Of a stretch of 64,000 nucleotides of DNA, positions 36,195 through 45,002 are shown in pieces. How positions within the stretch are numbered: position 1 is the first letter of the stretch; each line of letters begins with the position of its first letter. The notes under the pieces are model-generated. The model was not told the origin of the DNA, searched no databases, and worked only from the letters and a program-made list of their open reading frames with translations. A program made the translations under genes and the position numbers. The stretch is from Oscillospiraceae bacterium (GTDB lineage: Bacteria > Bacillota > Clostridia > Oscillospirales > Ruminococcaceae), in NCBI GenBank assembly GCA_017828975.1, contig JAGAJN010000005.1:1-64000 (forward strand), given 5' to 3'.

Positions 36195-38576
36195 CTATTT
36201 AAGTTCAACAACAGTAACGCCGTCCTCGCCCTCTCCGAAAACTCCGGGACGGAAGCTTTTTACCGACGGGTGACGTTTCAGATGCGCCCTGATACCGTTT
36301 CTCAGAACGCCCGTACCCTTGCCGTGGATAATAGTGACTATTCCCGCATTGCAAAGCACCGCATTGTCGATAAACGCATCAAGCTCGTGAATACCCTCGT
36401 CAACAGCGTGACCTCTTATGTCAAGTTCAAGGGAAGAACGCCTTTCTATCTTGCTTGTAACGCCCTGCTTGGAAACGCCCTTAGGCTTCGGCTGAGATTT
36501 GGGCTGTTCTTCCACCAGACGCAGCCTGTTCACCGCAACCTTAGTTTTCATCACGCCATACTGCACGAAAACATTTCCCGAGGAATCGGGGTCCCCCGCC
36601 AGAATTCCCTTTTTGTCAATATCCACAATAAGCACATGGTCGCCCCTTTTAAGCGGTCTGGGCAGCTTGTAGGTGTCATTAGACTTCTTGTGAACGGGAT
36701 TTGCTTCATTGTACATCTTGTCAATGGTGCTGCGGCTCATGGATTTTGCACCCGATACCATTCCACTGAATTCTGTGCTGTTCTTCTTTTTCTTTATCTC
36801 GTTCAGCTCGTCCATAAGAATATCCGACTGCATACGGCAATTCTCAACGATACGCATCGCCTGAACTCTCGCCTTCTCAAACTCGCTTTCCTTGGACGCT
36901 TCAAACGCTTCTTTTTCGGCATTCAGCTCGGCAAGAGTCCTTTCATTCTCACGGCGCAGCCTTTCAGCTTCGGCTTTCTGCGCTTCAAGCTCTGTCCTTG
37001 TATTTTCAAGATTTTCAATGACCTTCTCAAAACGGGCATTTTCGGTGCTGACAAGCTCCCTTGCATTGTTGATTATTTCGGCGGGTACACCCAACTTTTC
37101 CGAGATGGAGAACGCATTTGATTTACCCGGAGTTCCCGCGATAATCCTGTATGTGGGACGAAGCGTTTCCGTGTCAAATTCGCAGGACGCATTTTGAACG
37201 CCCTCCTGCTCAACAGCGTAAAGCTTCAACTCCTGATAATGTGTCGTAACCATAATATCGCTGCCCCTGCGCTTCATCTCTTCAATAAGAGAAACCGCCA
37301 GCGCAGCACCCTCAACAGGGTCAGTTCCCGAACCAAGCTCGTCCAGCAGAATAAGCGACTTATCGTCCGCAAGCTTCAGTATCTCCACGACCTCATGAAT
37401 ATGTGACGAAAACGTTGACAAGCTTTCTTCAATGGACTGCTGATCTCCGATGTCAACCAGAATATGTCCGAAAACAGAAAGACGGCTGTCGGACGCAGGG
37501 ATAAGCATACCGCACTCCGCCATAGCAGTCAGCAAACCGACCGTTTTCAGCGCAACAGTCTTACCGCCCGTGTTGGGACCGGTTATAATGATAGCCTTGT
37601 ACTCTCCGCCGAGAGATATGTCAACAGGCACTACCCTGCTCTTGTCAATAAGCGGGTGCCTAGCCTTTTTCAGCTCAATAACCCCGTCATCAGAGATTTC
37701 TGGGATAGAGCCGTTCATTTTAGCCGCAAGATTTGCCTTTGCAAAATAAAGATTTATCTCCGCACAGGTCTCATAATCGGAAGTGAGAGTTTCCGCCATA
37801 TACGCACATTCGGAGGACAGCTCGGCAATTATTCGCTCTATCTCCTCCTGCTCTCTCGCCTCTAAGATACGTATGTCATTATTTGCCTCAACAACGGACA
37901 TTGGCTCGATAAAAAGCGTCGAACCCGTCGCAGATGCGCTGTGCACAAGCCCGGGAATTTTGCCCTTGTGCTCCGCCTTTACGGGCAAAACAAATCTTCC
38001 GTCCCTAAGAGTAACGATAGATTCCTGTAAGCTTTTCTGCACCTCGGAGGATTTTACAAGCTTGTCCAGACTTTCTCTTATTTTGATACCTGCCTGAGCA
38101 ATTTTTCGCCTGATAGAAGCAAGCTCACTGCTGGCAGTATCTGCAATCTCGTCCTCAGACAGAATGGATTCGTAAATCCTTGTTTCCAGCTGCTTGTTGG
38201 GACAAAGACTTTCAAAAAGATAGCCGATGGAATTCTCCAATTCTTCATAAATGCACTGATGATTCCACTCGGTAAGCACCCGTATCTGCTTTAACATCTG
38301 CGCAACGGAAAGCAGTTCCTTCAAAGAAAGCGACGCCCCCGATTTTGCCCGTGAAACTGAATTTCTTATATCCTTGAAATTATAAAAGGACGGTGTTCCG
38401 AATTTTGCGGAAAGATTAAGACAGTCGTTTGTCTTTTTCAGCTCTAAGCGGACATATTCCAAATCGGAGGAGGGTTCAAGAGCCAAAGCCATTTCCTTTG
38501 TTCTTTCGTTGGAAGCCTCCGCCGAAAGCATTTCGAGGATCTTATGTAGTTCAAGTGATCTATAATATTTGTTCAT
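36195..38576 (-). CDS. mutS2: Endonuclease MutS2 (collided-ribosome/recombination factor)
   Basis: The 793-residue protein has the MutS core and clamp (KTNDCLNLSAKFGTPSF early), an ATPase domain with Walker A GPNTGGKT near 332 and Walker B ILLDELGSGTDP, and a KOW-like basic segment. The C-terminal Smr nuclease domain (about 720-793) has LDIRGHAVDEG and HGKGTGVL. In Firmicutes MutS2 acts on recombination intermediates and on stalled, collided ribosomes. ATG 38576 is preferred, with TGAGGT eight bases upstream. It follows recO closely. Confidence 0.97.
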   Translation of the reverse strand: MNKYYRSLELHKILEMLSAEASNERTKEMALALEPSSDLEYVRLELKKTNDCLNLSAKFGTPSFYNFKDIRNSVSRAKSGASLSLKELLSVAQMLKQIRVLTEWNHQCIYEELENSIGYLFESLCPNKQLETRIYESILSEDEIADTASSELASIRRKIAQAGIKIRESLDKLVKSSEVQKSLQESIVTLRDGRFVLPVKAEHKGKIPGLVHSASATGSTLFIEPMSVVEANNDIRILEAREQEEIERIIAELSSECAYMAETLTSDYETCAEINLYFAKANLAAKMNGSIPEISDDGVIELKKARHPLIDKSRVVPVDISLGGEYKAIIITGPNTGGKTVALKTVGLLTAMAECGMLIPASDSRLSVFGHILVDIGDQQSIEESLSTFSSHIHEVVEILKLADDKSLILLDELGSGTDPVEGAALAVSLIEEMKRRGSDIMVTTHYQELKLYAVEQEGVQNASCEFDTETLRPTYRIIAGTPGKSNAFSISEKLGVPAEIINNARELVSTENARFEKVIENLENTRTELEAQKAEAERLRRENERTLAELNAEKEAFEASKESEFEKARVQAMRIVENCRMQSDILMDELNEIKKKKNSTEFSGMVSGAKSMSRSTIDKMYNEANPVHKKSNDTYKLPRPLKRGDHVLIVDIDKKGILAGDPDSSGNVFVQYGVMKTKVAVNRLRLVEEQPKSQPKPKGVSKQGVTSKIERRSSLELDIRGHAVDEGIHELDAFIDNAVLCNAGIVTIIHGKGTGVLRNGIRAHLKRHPSVKSFRPGVFGEGEDGVTVVELK

Positions 38577-38594
38577 TAGTTTGTACCTCAAAAG

Positions 38595-39347
38595 TCAAAG
38601 TGTGTGATAGAAATCAAGGCATGGAAAATTCTTGTCCGGAATATGCTCGAGAAAATATCTCTCGGCAATAGGACTAAGCTGTTTCTGAACATTCTCCGAA
38701 ATACGGAAATTAAACACCCTTTTCAAATCACACAAAACAATAAATCGTATCGTATGGAGAAGCACGGGGCTGACACGAACATTATAATCGTTCTCCTCCC
38801 CGTCAAAATGCGCACTGCAAAAAACCTGACCTGTTTTTAGCAGCAGGAACATATCATCTCCATCATATTTAAAACACTCATTGCAGCCTATGACATTGGG
38901 GATATATCCCGTATCTGCCATAAACCGCAGCTCAAAAATACTTTTTATCAGGTCGCAGTCTGCATCTTCCTTACACAGAAAATGCAGCGAATTCAGCATA
39001 AGCCTGGACACATCATACGCCGTCTGATTGGCAGTTCCCGTGTATCTGCAAATATCCGCAAGATAACAGGCAAGGGTGTATTTTTTCATATCGTTTCGCA
39101 ACTCGTAGAATATCCGTATGACCTTGCTGCTGTCCAGATAGTACCTGCCCTTTTGTATCTTAATGCAGAATTTTGAATATGCAAAAAGCTGAGTGGCCGC
39201 CGCATTGCTGCCTGTGATTTTCATACCGCCGTGTACGGAAATGTTTATTGCTCCGTATTCGGGGGAAAGAATGTCAATAGAACGGTCGGCCTCGCCCTGT
39301 ATCCGACTGTAAATGACCAGACCGGTCGTATTGATTATCATCGACAT
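38595..39347 (-). CDS. recO: DNA repair protein RecO
   Basis: RecO helps RecF/RecR load RecA on SSB-coated single-stranded DNA. The 250 residues have an N-terminal OB fold (TTGLVIYSRIQGEADRSIDILSPEYGAINISVHGG), a helical core and a four-Cys-type region in which CNEC and FCSAHF are seen. ATG 39347 follows AGGAGCAG at eight bases, inside the yqzL end. The gene order era-yqzL-recO is standard. Confidence 0.95.
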   Translation of the reverse strand: MSMIINTTGLVIYSRIQGEADRSIDILSPEYGAINISVHGGMKITGSNAAATQLFAYSKFCIKIQKGRYYLDSSKVIRIFYELRNDMKKYTLACYLADICRYTGTANQTAYDVSRLMLNSLHFLCKEDADCDLIKSIFELRFMADTGYIPNVIGCNECFKYDGDDMFLLLKTGQVFCSAHFDGEENDYNVRVSPVLLHTIRFIVLCDLKRVFNFRISENVQKQLSPIAERYFLEHIPDKNFPCLDFYHTL

Positions 39348-39349
39348 AT

Positions 39350-39469
39350 TTACTGCTCCTGTTTGCTCACATCAGCAGCGTGCTCCGTTTTCTTATAGTC
39401 GAGATAGTCCGATACAGAGCCGCTTCTGCTGAATTTCTGCCATTTTACATCGACCTCGGAATGATCCAT
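39350..39469 (-). CDS. yqzL: YqzL-family small protein
   Basis: This 39-residue protein, too short for routine ORF calling, lies between era and recO exactly as in Bacillus. Its core VKWQKFSRSGSVSDYLDYKK matches the family pattern of Trp-x-x-Phe, a Gly, and YL-x-(F/Y)K. ATG 39469 has AAAAGGAG upstream, and the stop is two bases from the recO start, so it is cotranslated with recO. Function unknown. Confidence 0.82.
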   Translation of the reverse strand: MDHSEVDVKWQKFSRSGSVSDYLDYKKTEHAADVSKQEQ

Positions 39470-39528
39470 AGTTCAAGTTCTCCTTTTCAAGAAACCTATA
39501 TCTATTATCCCGAAAGCCGTTTTTATTA

Positions 39529-40431
39529 TTAGCGGGAAATATTTGAAAGGCCAAAATTGCGGATAAGACCCTCCTTGTTCCGCCAATCCTCCTTGACCTT
39601 CACCCAGCACTGAAGATTGACCTTAATGCGAAAAAATCCCTCCAGCTCAGCCCTTGCCGTTTCGCCTATCCTTCTGAGCATAGCTCCGCCCTTGCCGATT
39701 ATCATGCCCTTGTGAGAATCCCTCTCGCAGTAAATAACGGCGGAAATATCCAGAATATCCTCCCCGCTTCTGTCGGTGCGCTCGCTCATTTCTTCAACGG
39801 AAACCGCAACGCCGTGGGGCACCTCGTCCCGCATAAGCCTGAGTATCTGTTCCCTGACCATTTCCGCGGCAATTACCCGCTCGGGCTGGTCGGTAAACTT
39901 TTCATCGGGGAAATAGTGCGGTCCCTCGGTCGCATATTTTGCAGCCGTCTGCTTGACAATATCCACACCGTCATTTTCGGCAACGCTTATGGGAATTATC
40001 TCCGCAAAATCATACAGCTTCATTACCTCTGCAATCTTTACGGCAATGTCCTCCTTATTTTCCATAAGGTCAATCTTGTTAAGCACAAGGATAACGGGAG
40101 TCTTGCCAAAACTTGCGATAAGATTTTTCTCCTGCTCCGTGATTTTTTTCGTAATGTCGTGGACCATAATAACAGCGTCAATACCGCTCATGGACTCCTC
40201 AACAGCCTTCATCATGTGACTGCTAAGACGGTTCTTGCTCTTGTGAACGCCGGGCGTGTCCATAAACACATACTGCAGCTCGCCCTCGGTGAGAATGCCC
40301 GTAATACGTGTTCTGGTGGTCTGAGACTTATCGCTGACGATTGCCACCTTTTCACCGATAATAGCGTTCAGCAGGGACGATTTTCCTGCGTTTGTCTGTC
40401 CAACAATTGAAACAAATGTCGTTTTTGTCAT
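39529..40431 (-). CDS. era: GTPase Era
   Basis: Era is an essential GTPase that binds the 3' end of 16S rRNA during 30S assembly. The 300-residue protein has G1 GQTNAGKSS, G2 with TTRT, G3 DTPGVH, G4 NKID and a C-terminal KH domain with GMIIGKGGAMLRRIG. The start ATG 40431 follows GGGAGATAAAATATT. It lies 18 bases after ybeY. Confidence 0.98.
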   Translation of the reverse strand: MTKTTFVSIVGQTNAGKSSLLNAIIGEKVAIVSDKSQTTRTRITGILTEGELQYVFMDTPGVHKSKNRLSSHMMKAVEESMSGIDAVIMVHDITKKITEQEKNLIASFGKTPVILVLNKIDLMENKEDIAVKIAEVMKLYDFAEIIPISVAENDGVDIVKQTAAKYATEGPHYFPDEKFTDQPERVIAAEMVREQILRLMRDEVPHGVAVSVEEMSERTDRSGEDILDISAVIYCERDSHKGMIIGKGGAMLRRIGETARAELEGFFRIKVNLQCWVKVKEDWRNKEGLIRNFGLSNISR

Positions 40432-40449
40432 AATATTTTATCTCCCGTA

Positions 40450-40950
40450 TCAATTCATATCCGAAAAGCTTTCATCTCGTGAAACGCCTATGGACGAAAG
40501 GATAATCTCTTCCTTTTCGTGCATAATGGAAGCGTCCAGGGGCGATGTTTCGTGGTCATAGCCCAGCAGATGCAGCATGGAATGTACCGTAAGGAAGCCA
40601 ACCTCACGTTCAAGAGAATGACCGTAAACATACGCCTGCTTCACGGCAGTTTCCAAAGAGATGACCACATCTCCCAAAAGATACGCACCCGTTTCATTGT
40701 TCATATCGTAATGACCGTCCTCGCCCAGAGGGAAAGACAGCACGTCCGTAGACTTGTCCTTATCACGATAAATTTTATTCAGCTGACGTATCTCCTTGTT
40801 ATCCACAAAAGAAACGCTGACCTCCGCATTGCCCTGAAAATTTTCGTATGTAAGCACCGCCTGACAGCAGCGGCGGATAAGCATTCTGAGCTTAACGGGG
40901 ATCTTTACTGCATTCTGATTATTTTTTATATATACCTTTACCTTGCTCAT
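40450..40950 (-). CDS. ybeY: Endoribonuclease YbeY (16S rRNA maturation)
   Basis: This is a metal-dependent single-strand RNase for 16S 3'-end maturation and ribosome quality control. The 166 residues contain the zinc triad HSMLHLLGYDHE (His-x3-His-x5-His) and NKEIRQLNKIYRDKDKSTDVLSFP. The start overlaps the phoH-like stop by four bases (ATGA), so translation is coupled. Confidence 0.96.
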   Translation of the reverse strand: MSKVKVYIKNNQNAVKIPVKLRMLIRRCCQAVLTYENFQGNAEVSVSFVDNKEIRQLNKIYRDKDKSTDVLSFPLGEDGHYDMNNETGAYLLGDVVISLETAVKQAYVYGHSLEREVGFLTVHSMLHLLGYDHETSPLDASIMHEKEEIILSSIGVSRDESFSDMN

Positions 40951-41918
40951 TTCGACTTCTTCTCCTCACTATTGTAGGAACGTTCATAAGCCCTGATAAT
41001 ATCCTGAACCAGCTTATGACGAACAACGTCCTTTTCCGAAAATCTTGTTATTTCAATATCATTGATACCTTTCAGCACTCTCATAGCGTCGATAAGACCC
41101 GACTTTCTGCTGTCGGGCAGGTCGATCTGCGTAATGTCGCCCGTAATGACCATCTTGCTGTTGAAACCAAGTCTTGTCAGGAACATTTTGAACTGCTCTC
41201 GTGTAGTGTTCTGCGCTTCGTCCAGAATGATAAAAGCGTCATCAAGAGTACGTCCTCTCATATAAGCCAGCGGAGCGACCTCAATGCAGCCCCGCTCCAT
41301 CTGCTTGGCAAAGCTGTCCGCACCCAGCATATCAAAAAGCGCATCATAAAGCGGTCTGAGATATGGGTCGACCTTGTTTTGCAGATCGCCGGGCAGAAAT
41401 CCCAGCTTTTCGCCCGCTTCGACAGCAGGTCTTGTGAGGATAATCTTGTTTATCTCGTGAGCCTTGAACGCCTTCACCGCCATAGCCACCGCAAGGTAAG
41501 TCTTTCCCGTACCCGCAGGACCGACACCCAGAACGATAGTGTTCTTTGAAATTGCGTCTATATACTTCTTCTGACCGACAGTTTTCGGCTTGACGACCTT
41601 GCCGCTGACCGTAACGCATATGCCGTCCCCGCAAAGCTGAGTTATCTCCTCCTGTGCGCCCTCGCTGACCATTGAGGAAACATATCTGATACTCTGCTCG
41701 CTGACAGACTCGCCCTTTCGTATCATTTCAAGAAGCGTTCTGATAGCACTTGCCGCTTCCTTGACCGCCTTTTCATCGCCGTTTATGCGAATATCATTTC
41801 CGCGGCTGAGAATACTGACATCGTACTGCCGCTGGAGCAGATTGACATTTTCATCAAAGCTGCCAAAAAGGGATATTATATCGTCTATGTTGTTTACGTT
41901 AAGAATTATTTCCGACAT
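40947..41918 (-). CDS. phoH: PhoH-like ATPase
   Basis: This P-loop ATPase of the PhoH/PhoL family, usually next to ybeY and thought to act in RNA metabolism, has 323 residues. Walker A is GPAGTGKT near 130; Walker B is AFIILDEAQN; other motifs are KIILTRPAVEAGEKLGFLPGD and MVITGDITQIDLP. ATG 41918 is chosen, since GGAG lies seven bases before it; the upstream ATG sits on that site. Its promoter is probably the extended -10 at 41952-41960. Confidence 0.95.
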   Translation of the reverse strand: MSEIILNVNNIDDIISLFGSFDENVNLLQRQYDVSILSRGNDIRINGDEKAVKEAASAIRTLLEMIRKGESVSEQSIRYVSSMVSEGAQEEITQLCGDGICVTVSGKVVKPKTVGQKKYIDAISKNTIVLGVGPAGTGKTYLAVAMAVKAFKAHEINKIILTRPAVEAGEKLGFLPGDLQNKVDPYLRPLYDALFDMLGADSFAKQMERGCIEVAPLAYMRGRTLDDAFIILDEAQNTTREQFKMFLTRLGFNSKMVITGDITQIDLPDSRKSGLIDAMRVLKGINDIEITRFSEKDVVRHKLVQDIIRAYERSYNSEEKKSK

Positions 41919-41951
41919 CTGCATTCTCCATTCAAAAGCATTATAAAAATA

Positions 41952-41960
41952 TTATACCAT
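41952..41960 (-). promoter_or_regulatory. Extended -10 promoter of phoH-ybeY-era
   Basis: On the minus strand TGGTATAAT forms a TGnTATAAT extended -10 about 33 bases before phoH. No good -35 at 17 bases is seen. Confidence 0.45.
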
Positions 41961-42006
41961 AGTTCACGTCAAAATAAAAGAGTATTCACCGCATTTTTCA
42001 AAACTT

Positions 42007-43206
42007 TTACGGCGTTTCCGAAGAAAAGTAATCATTTTTCCCGCTGAATATCTCCCTCTCACAGCCGATATTCCCCTCCAATGTATATTTTACAACAATT
42101 TCCGCTTCTGTATCAGTCAGATTTTTTTGAATTTCCTTGTCAATTATTTGAACGTCATCGCTTTCAATAAAGTTTTGTTCAAAAATGTTAATCTTATCTT
42201 CAATTTTCATAAATGCCGTTTCGGGAAGCACCGTTATCTGCTCGGGGTGAAAAGGCCGATATTCGGAAACAACAATACCCATGGGCAGCGTCAGATTCAT
42301 AAACCTAAAGGGATTTTCCGCTTCTGTTATCTCCATATCATCGGAAACGGGAGCCTTTCCGCCCCACAGCGGCAAACGAACCCCGCCAATGTAAAGCTGC
42401 CTGATATTCACCGTTTCGTCCTCAACTCTGTCAATGTAGGTCAGCGGCTGAGTGAACACCTGCTTTTCCGTGTAGCGCCCGATGATTTTTCCCGAAGCAT
42501 GAACAAGCCGTGTGTTTCCGTACTTTCCCTCGCAAGTCCCGCTGATAAGCAGGTCATTTTTGCAAACTGCCTCTCCCAGCATAGGCACAAGCTCGCCGTT
42601 ATACACCTCCGCATAAACCACCTGTGCGTCCCGCTCGGAAACCACATTGCAGGGGTGATTTGACGGCACCGATTCGGGCGGATAAACAGTTTCCGAAACC
42701 TCCACCAGCACACGGCAGCCAATATTCCTGATACCTATCCAGGACAGTTCGTCCTCCTCAATAGCGATCTCCCTCTCCGCCTTTCGGAAATTCACATTGG
42801 GAATGAACGTCCCCACCTTAATGCCGCTGTTTCTGAGTGCCGTGAGAATTCTTTCCTCGCTGACATTCTGACAGCCGTATATCTCAATATCCAGCGCCGT
42901 ATTGGACAAGACTGTTATCAGAAACAATCCGCACAAAACGCCTATGTAGACTCCCACCCGCTTCACATAAGCCGCCGCTATAAAATACGCTCCCCTTTTC
43001 TCCACAGCCGTGCAGACCATTCCCAGCTCTTCGGAAATCGAACACAGCCTTTTGAAATCCTTCCGCTTGACCGAAAACCGCACACTTTTCCCCGTGTATC
43101 GGCAGTCCTCAAACATAATGCCGTTTGCCTTTAAACTGTTGAGCAGCTTCTCGCAGTTTTCCCCCGAAACCTCTGCGGAAATTATTCCTCCTAAACTGCC
43201 GAGCAT
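42007..43206 (-). CDS. yqfD: Sporulation protein YqfD
   Basis: The 399-residue membrane protein of the YqfD family has a cytoplasmic N-terminus, one hydrophobic span near residue 90-110 (VGVYIGVLCGLFLITVLSNTALD) and a large extracytoplasmic region with the POTRA-like pattern NVSEERILTALRNSGIKVG. In Bacillus it belongs to the mother-cell sigma-E set. ATG 43206 follows GAGGAGGT one base after yqfC. The presence suggests a spore-forming lineage; it does not prove sporulation. Confidence 0.9.
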   Translation of the reverse strand: MLGSLGGIISAEVSGENCEKLLNSLKANGIMFEDCRYTGKSVRFSVKRKDFKRLCSISEELGMVCTAVEKRGAYFIAAAYVKRVGVYIGVLCGLFLITVLSNTALDIEIYGCQNVSEERILTALRNSGIKVGTFIPNVNFRKAEREIAIEEDELSWIGIRNIGCRVLVEVSETVYPPESVPSNHPCNVVSERDAQVVYAEVYNGELVPMLGEAVCKNDLLISGTCEGKYGNTRLVHASGKIIGRYTEKQVFTQPLTYIDRVEDETVNIRQLYIGGVRLPLWGGKAPVSDDMEITEAENPFRFMNLTLPMGIVVSEYRPFHPEQITVLPETAFMKIEDKINIFEQNFIESDDVQIIDKEIQKNLTDTEAEIVVKYTLEGNIGCEREIFSGKNDYFSSETP

Positions 43207-43207
43207 C

Positions 43208-43468
43208 TTATACCTCCTCAAACTCAACGGAAGATATTTTCCCGTTTACCACAATTCCGTCCGTGTTGTAGTCGCTGATAGTCAGCCCGCTGCCCCATAC
43301 CGAAACGGTTACAGTCGGCGTTTTGACCTTTACATAAACATCGTTGTATTCCACTATTTTGCGGCAATGGTCTATTTCCAGCAGATGATTTCCCGATATA
43401 TATACAGAAGTGTCAAGATAAGCATTTCTTTTCCGAAGCTCCGATAAGCTGTCCTTGATATTTCCCAC
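43208..43468 (-). CDS. yqfC: Sporulation protein YqfC
   Basis: The 86-residue beta-rich protein of the YabP/YqfC family includes HLLEIDHCRKIVEYNDVYVKV and VSVWGSGLTISDYNTDGIVVNG. The start is a GTG at 43468, seven bases after AAGGAG; the longer frame from 43501 runs through that site. It pairs with yqfD as in other Clostridia. It is divergent from ylbJ. Confidence 0.88.
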   Translation of the reverse strand: MGNIKDSLSELRKRNAYLDTSVYISGNHLLEIDHCRKIVEYNDVYVKVKTPTVTVSVWGSGLTISDYNTDGIVVNGKISSVEFEEV

Positions 43469-43500
43469 AGCAATTCTCCTTCCTCGTTGTGCTATAAACA

Positions 43501-43529
43501 TTATATTAAAGGACAGCCCCGCATATACA
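43501..43529 (+). promoter_or_regulatory. Possible sigma-E-like promoter of ylbJ
   Basis: TTATATT (43501-43507), 14 bases, CATATACA (43522-43529) resembles the sigma-E consensus (KMATATT, then CATACAMT) with a few mismatches. The site fits the expected mother-cell timing of ylbJ. Low certainty. Confidence 0.35.
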
Positions 43530-43562
43530 TTATCTTAAAATCAAACGAAAGGACAAGAGCAG

Positions 43563-44666
43563 ATGAAAAAATCAGGTACAGCCGTAAAAAACGTGATTTT
43601 CGCAGCAGCCGCAGTAAGCTTCGGAGTGCTTATCGTCGTCTATTCAAAAGCAGTCGCAGCCTCGGTTTCAACCGCCTTGGAACGCTGTTTAACGGTTATT
43701 ATCCCGTCCCTTTACATATTCACCGCACTGTCGGGGTTCTTTATAAGCAGCGGCACCTATCAACTGTTAGGTAAAATCTTTGGAACGTTTTCGAGATACA
43801 TTTTAAAGCTTCCCGAAGAACTGTTCGGTATTTTTTTTATAAGCTCCGCAGCAGGCTACCCCATCGGCGCAAAGCTTATCTCGGATTTATTCGACCGTTC
43901 CGAGATAAGCCAAAAAGACGCAGAAAGGCTGCTCTGCGTCTGCTACTCAAGCGGTCCCGCATTTGTCATCGGAACTGTGGGACACAGTATGTTTGCCGAA
44001 TCCATCAGCGTCAAAGCGGGACTTGCCCTGTTTCTCTCCAATTTCACCGCAAATCTCCTTCTGCTTGCCTTGATGAATATCGGGAAACCCGTCCCCGAAA
44101 AAAACAGTAAAAAAACAAAGCTTGATTTCTCCGCCGACACTATTGTGAACTCCGTTGTCAGCGGCGGCAAAAGCACGCTGATAATCTGCGCCGTCATAAT
44201 CTTTTTTGCATCGCTGACCGCTGTTTTGTCCGTAACGGGCATTATCGGGAAACTATCTCCGGTCATTTCAGCCGTATCCGGTATCTCCGAGCCGCTTTCG
44301 GAAACAATTATATGCGCATTTATGGAAATAAGCTGCATTACGGGACTTGACAGCGCCGCACTTTATCCTGCCGCAGCAGCTCTGCTTTCTTTCGGTGGCT
44401 TATGCGTCCTCCTGCAAATAAAAGCCATAACAGGCAGCCGTTTTTCGCTGAAAAGCTTTCTGCTTGCCCGTCCCGTATGCGCAGGATTTTCATACATTTC
44501 TGCCAAGCTTTTCTTTTTCCTGTTTGACATAGATATTACCTCGGCAGCATCGGTCACTGTTTGTGCAAATAATATCAATTATTCGCCTGTATTGAGCATA
44601 TTTTTGTTAATTATGACAATTTTATTGTTGTCTGAAAAAAGTATAGCCAAAAATAAAAATATGTGA
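43563..44666 (+). CDS. ylbJ: Sporulation integral membrane protein YlbJ
   Basis: The 367-residue polytopic membrane protein (about eight spans) has the nucleoside-recognition/Gate pattern: SSAAGYPIGAKLISDL and CYSSGPAFVIGTVGHSMF. YlbJ is needed for spore cortex formation in Bacillus. The ATG follows GAAAGGAC. It is divergent from yqfC-yqfD, a common neighbourhood for sporulation genes. Confidence 0.9.
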   Translation: MKKSGTAVKNVIFAAAAVSFGVLIVVYSKAVAASVSTALERCLTVIIPSLYIFTALSGFFISSGTYQLLGKIFGTFSRYILKLPEELFGIFFISSAAGYPIGAKLISDLFDRSEISQKDAERLLCVCYSSGPAFVIGTVGHSMFAESISVKAGLALFLSNFTANLLLLALMNIGKPVPEKNSKKTKLDFSADTIVNSVVSGGKSTLIICAVIIFFASLTAVLSVTGIIGKLSPVISAVSGISEPLSETIICAFMEISCITGLDSAALYPAAAALLSFGGLCVLLQIKAITGSRFSLKSFLLARPVCAGFSYISAKLFFFLFDIDITSAASVTVCANNINYSPVLSIFLLIMTILLLSEKSIAKNKNM

Positions 44667-44672
44667 TATAAT
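44664..44672 (+). promoter_or_regulatory. Extended -10 promoter of the small four-Cys protein gene
   Basis: TGATATAAT (TGnTATAAT) overlaps the end of ylbJ, about 45 bases before the ATG. The -35 region is poor. Confidence 0.45.
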
Positions 44673-44717
44673 GTACATAGATAAAAAAATCAGCAAAGAA
44701 AGGACTGTTTATTCATT

Positions 44718-44930
44718 ATGGCAAAGAAAAAATTATTCGGAAATGATATTCCTCCCCAGTGTCAGTATTGTCACTTTGGAAGCAGAGCCAAGGACGGAAA
44801 CAAGGTACTCTGTGAAAAAAGAGGACTTGTCCCGGGTGACGCTTCCTGCCCGAAATTCGTCTACTCTCCCTTAAAGAGAATCCCCGTTAAGCAGCTGCAT
44901 ATCCCGGGAAATTTCGACGACGAAAACTAA
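44718..44930 (+). CDS. Small four-Cys conserved hypothetical protein
   Basis: This 70-residue basic protein has four Cys (CQYC around residue 15-18, then C32 and C44) that could form a zinc ribbon: PPQCQYCHFGSRAKDGNKVLCEKRG and ASCPKFVYSPLKR. Short proteins of this pattern occur across Ruminococcus and relatives without assigned function. It lies between ylbJ and the convergent tyrS and is followed by a strong terminator. Confidence 0.75.
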   Translation: MAKKKLFGNDIPPQCQYCHFGSRAKDGNKVLCEKRGLVPGDASCPKFVYSPLKRIPVKQLHIPGNFDDEN

Positions 44931-44944
44931 TCAAAAATACATAA

Positions 44945-44992
44945 ACGGTCAGCGGAACTCCATTTAATAGGAATTCCGCTGACCGTTTTTTA
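44945..44992. terminator. Bidirectional terminator between the four-Cys gene and tyrS
   Basis: ACGGTCAGCGGAA (44945-44957) pairs perfectly with TTCCGCTGACCGT (44974-44986). TTTTTTA follows on the plus strand and a weaker A-rich lead serves the minus strand. Confidence 0.92.
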
Positions 44993-45002
44993 TTTGCAAA
45001 AG

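Noticed and set aside
44671-44874. Overlapping 67-codon frame with the four-Cys protein gene
   Set aside because: It overlaps the better supported frame, lacks a ribosome site and has no plausible domain.
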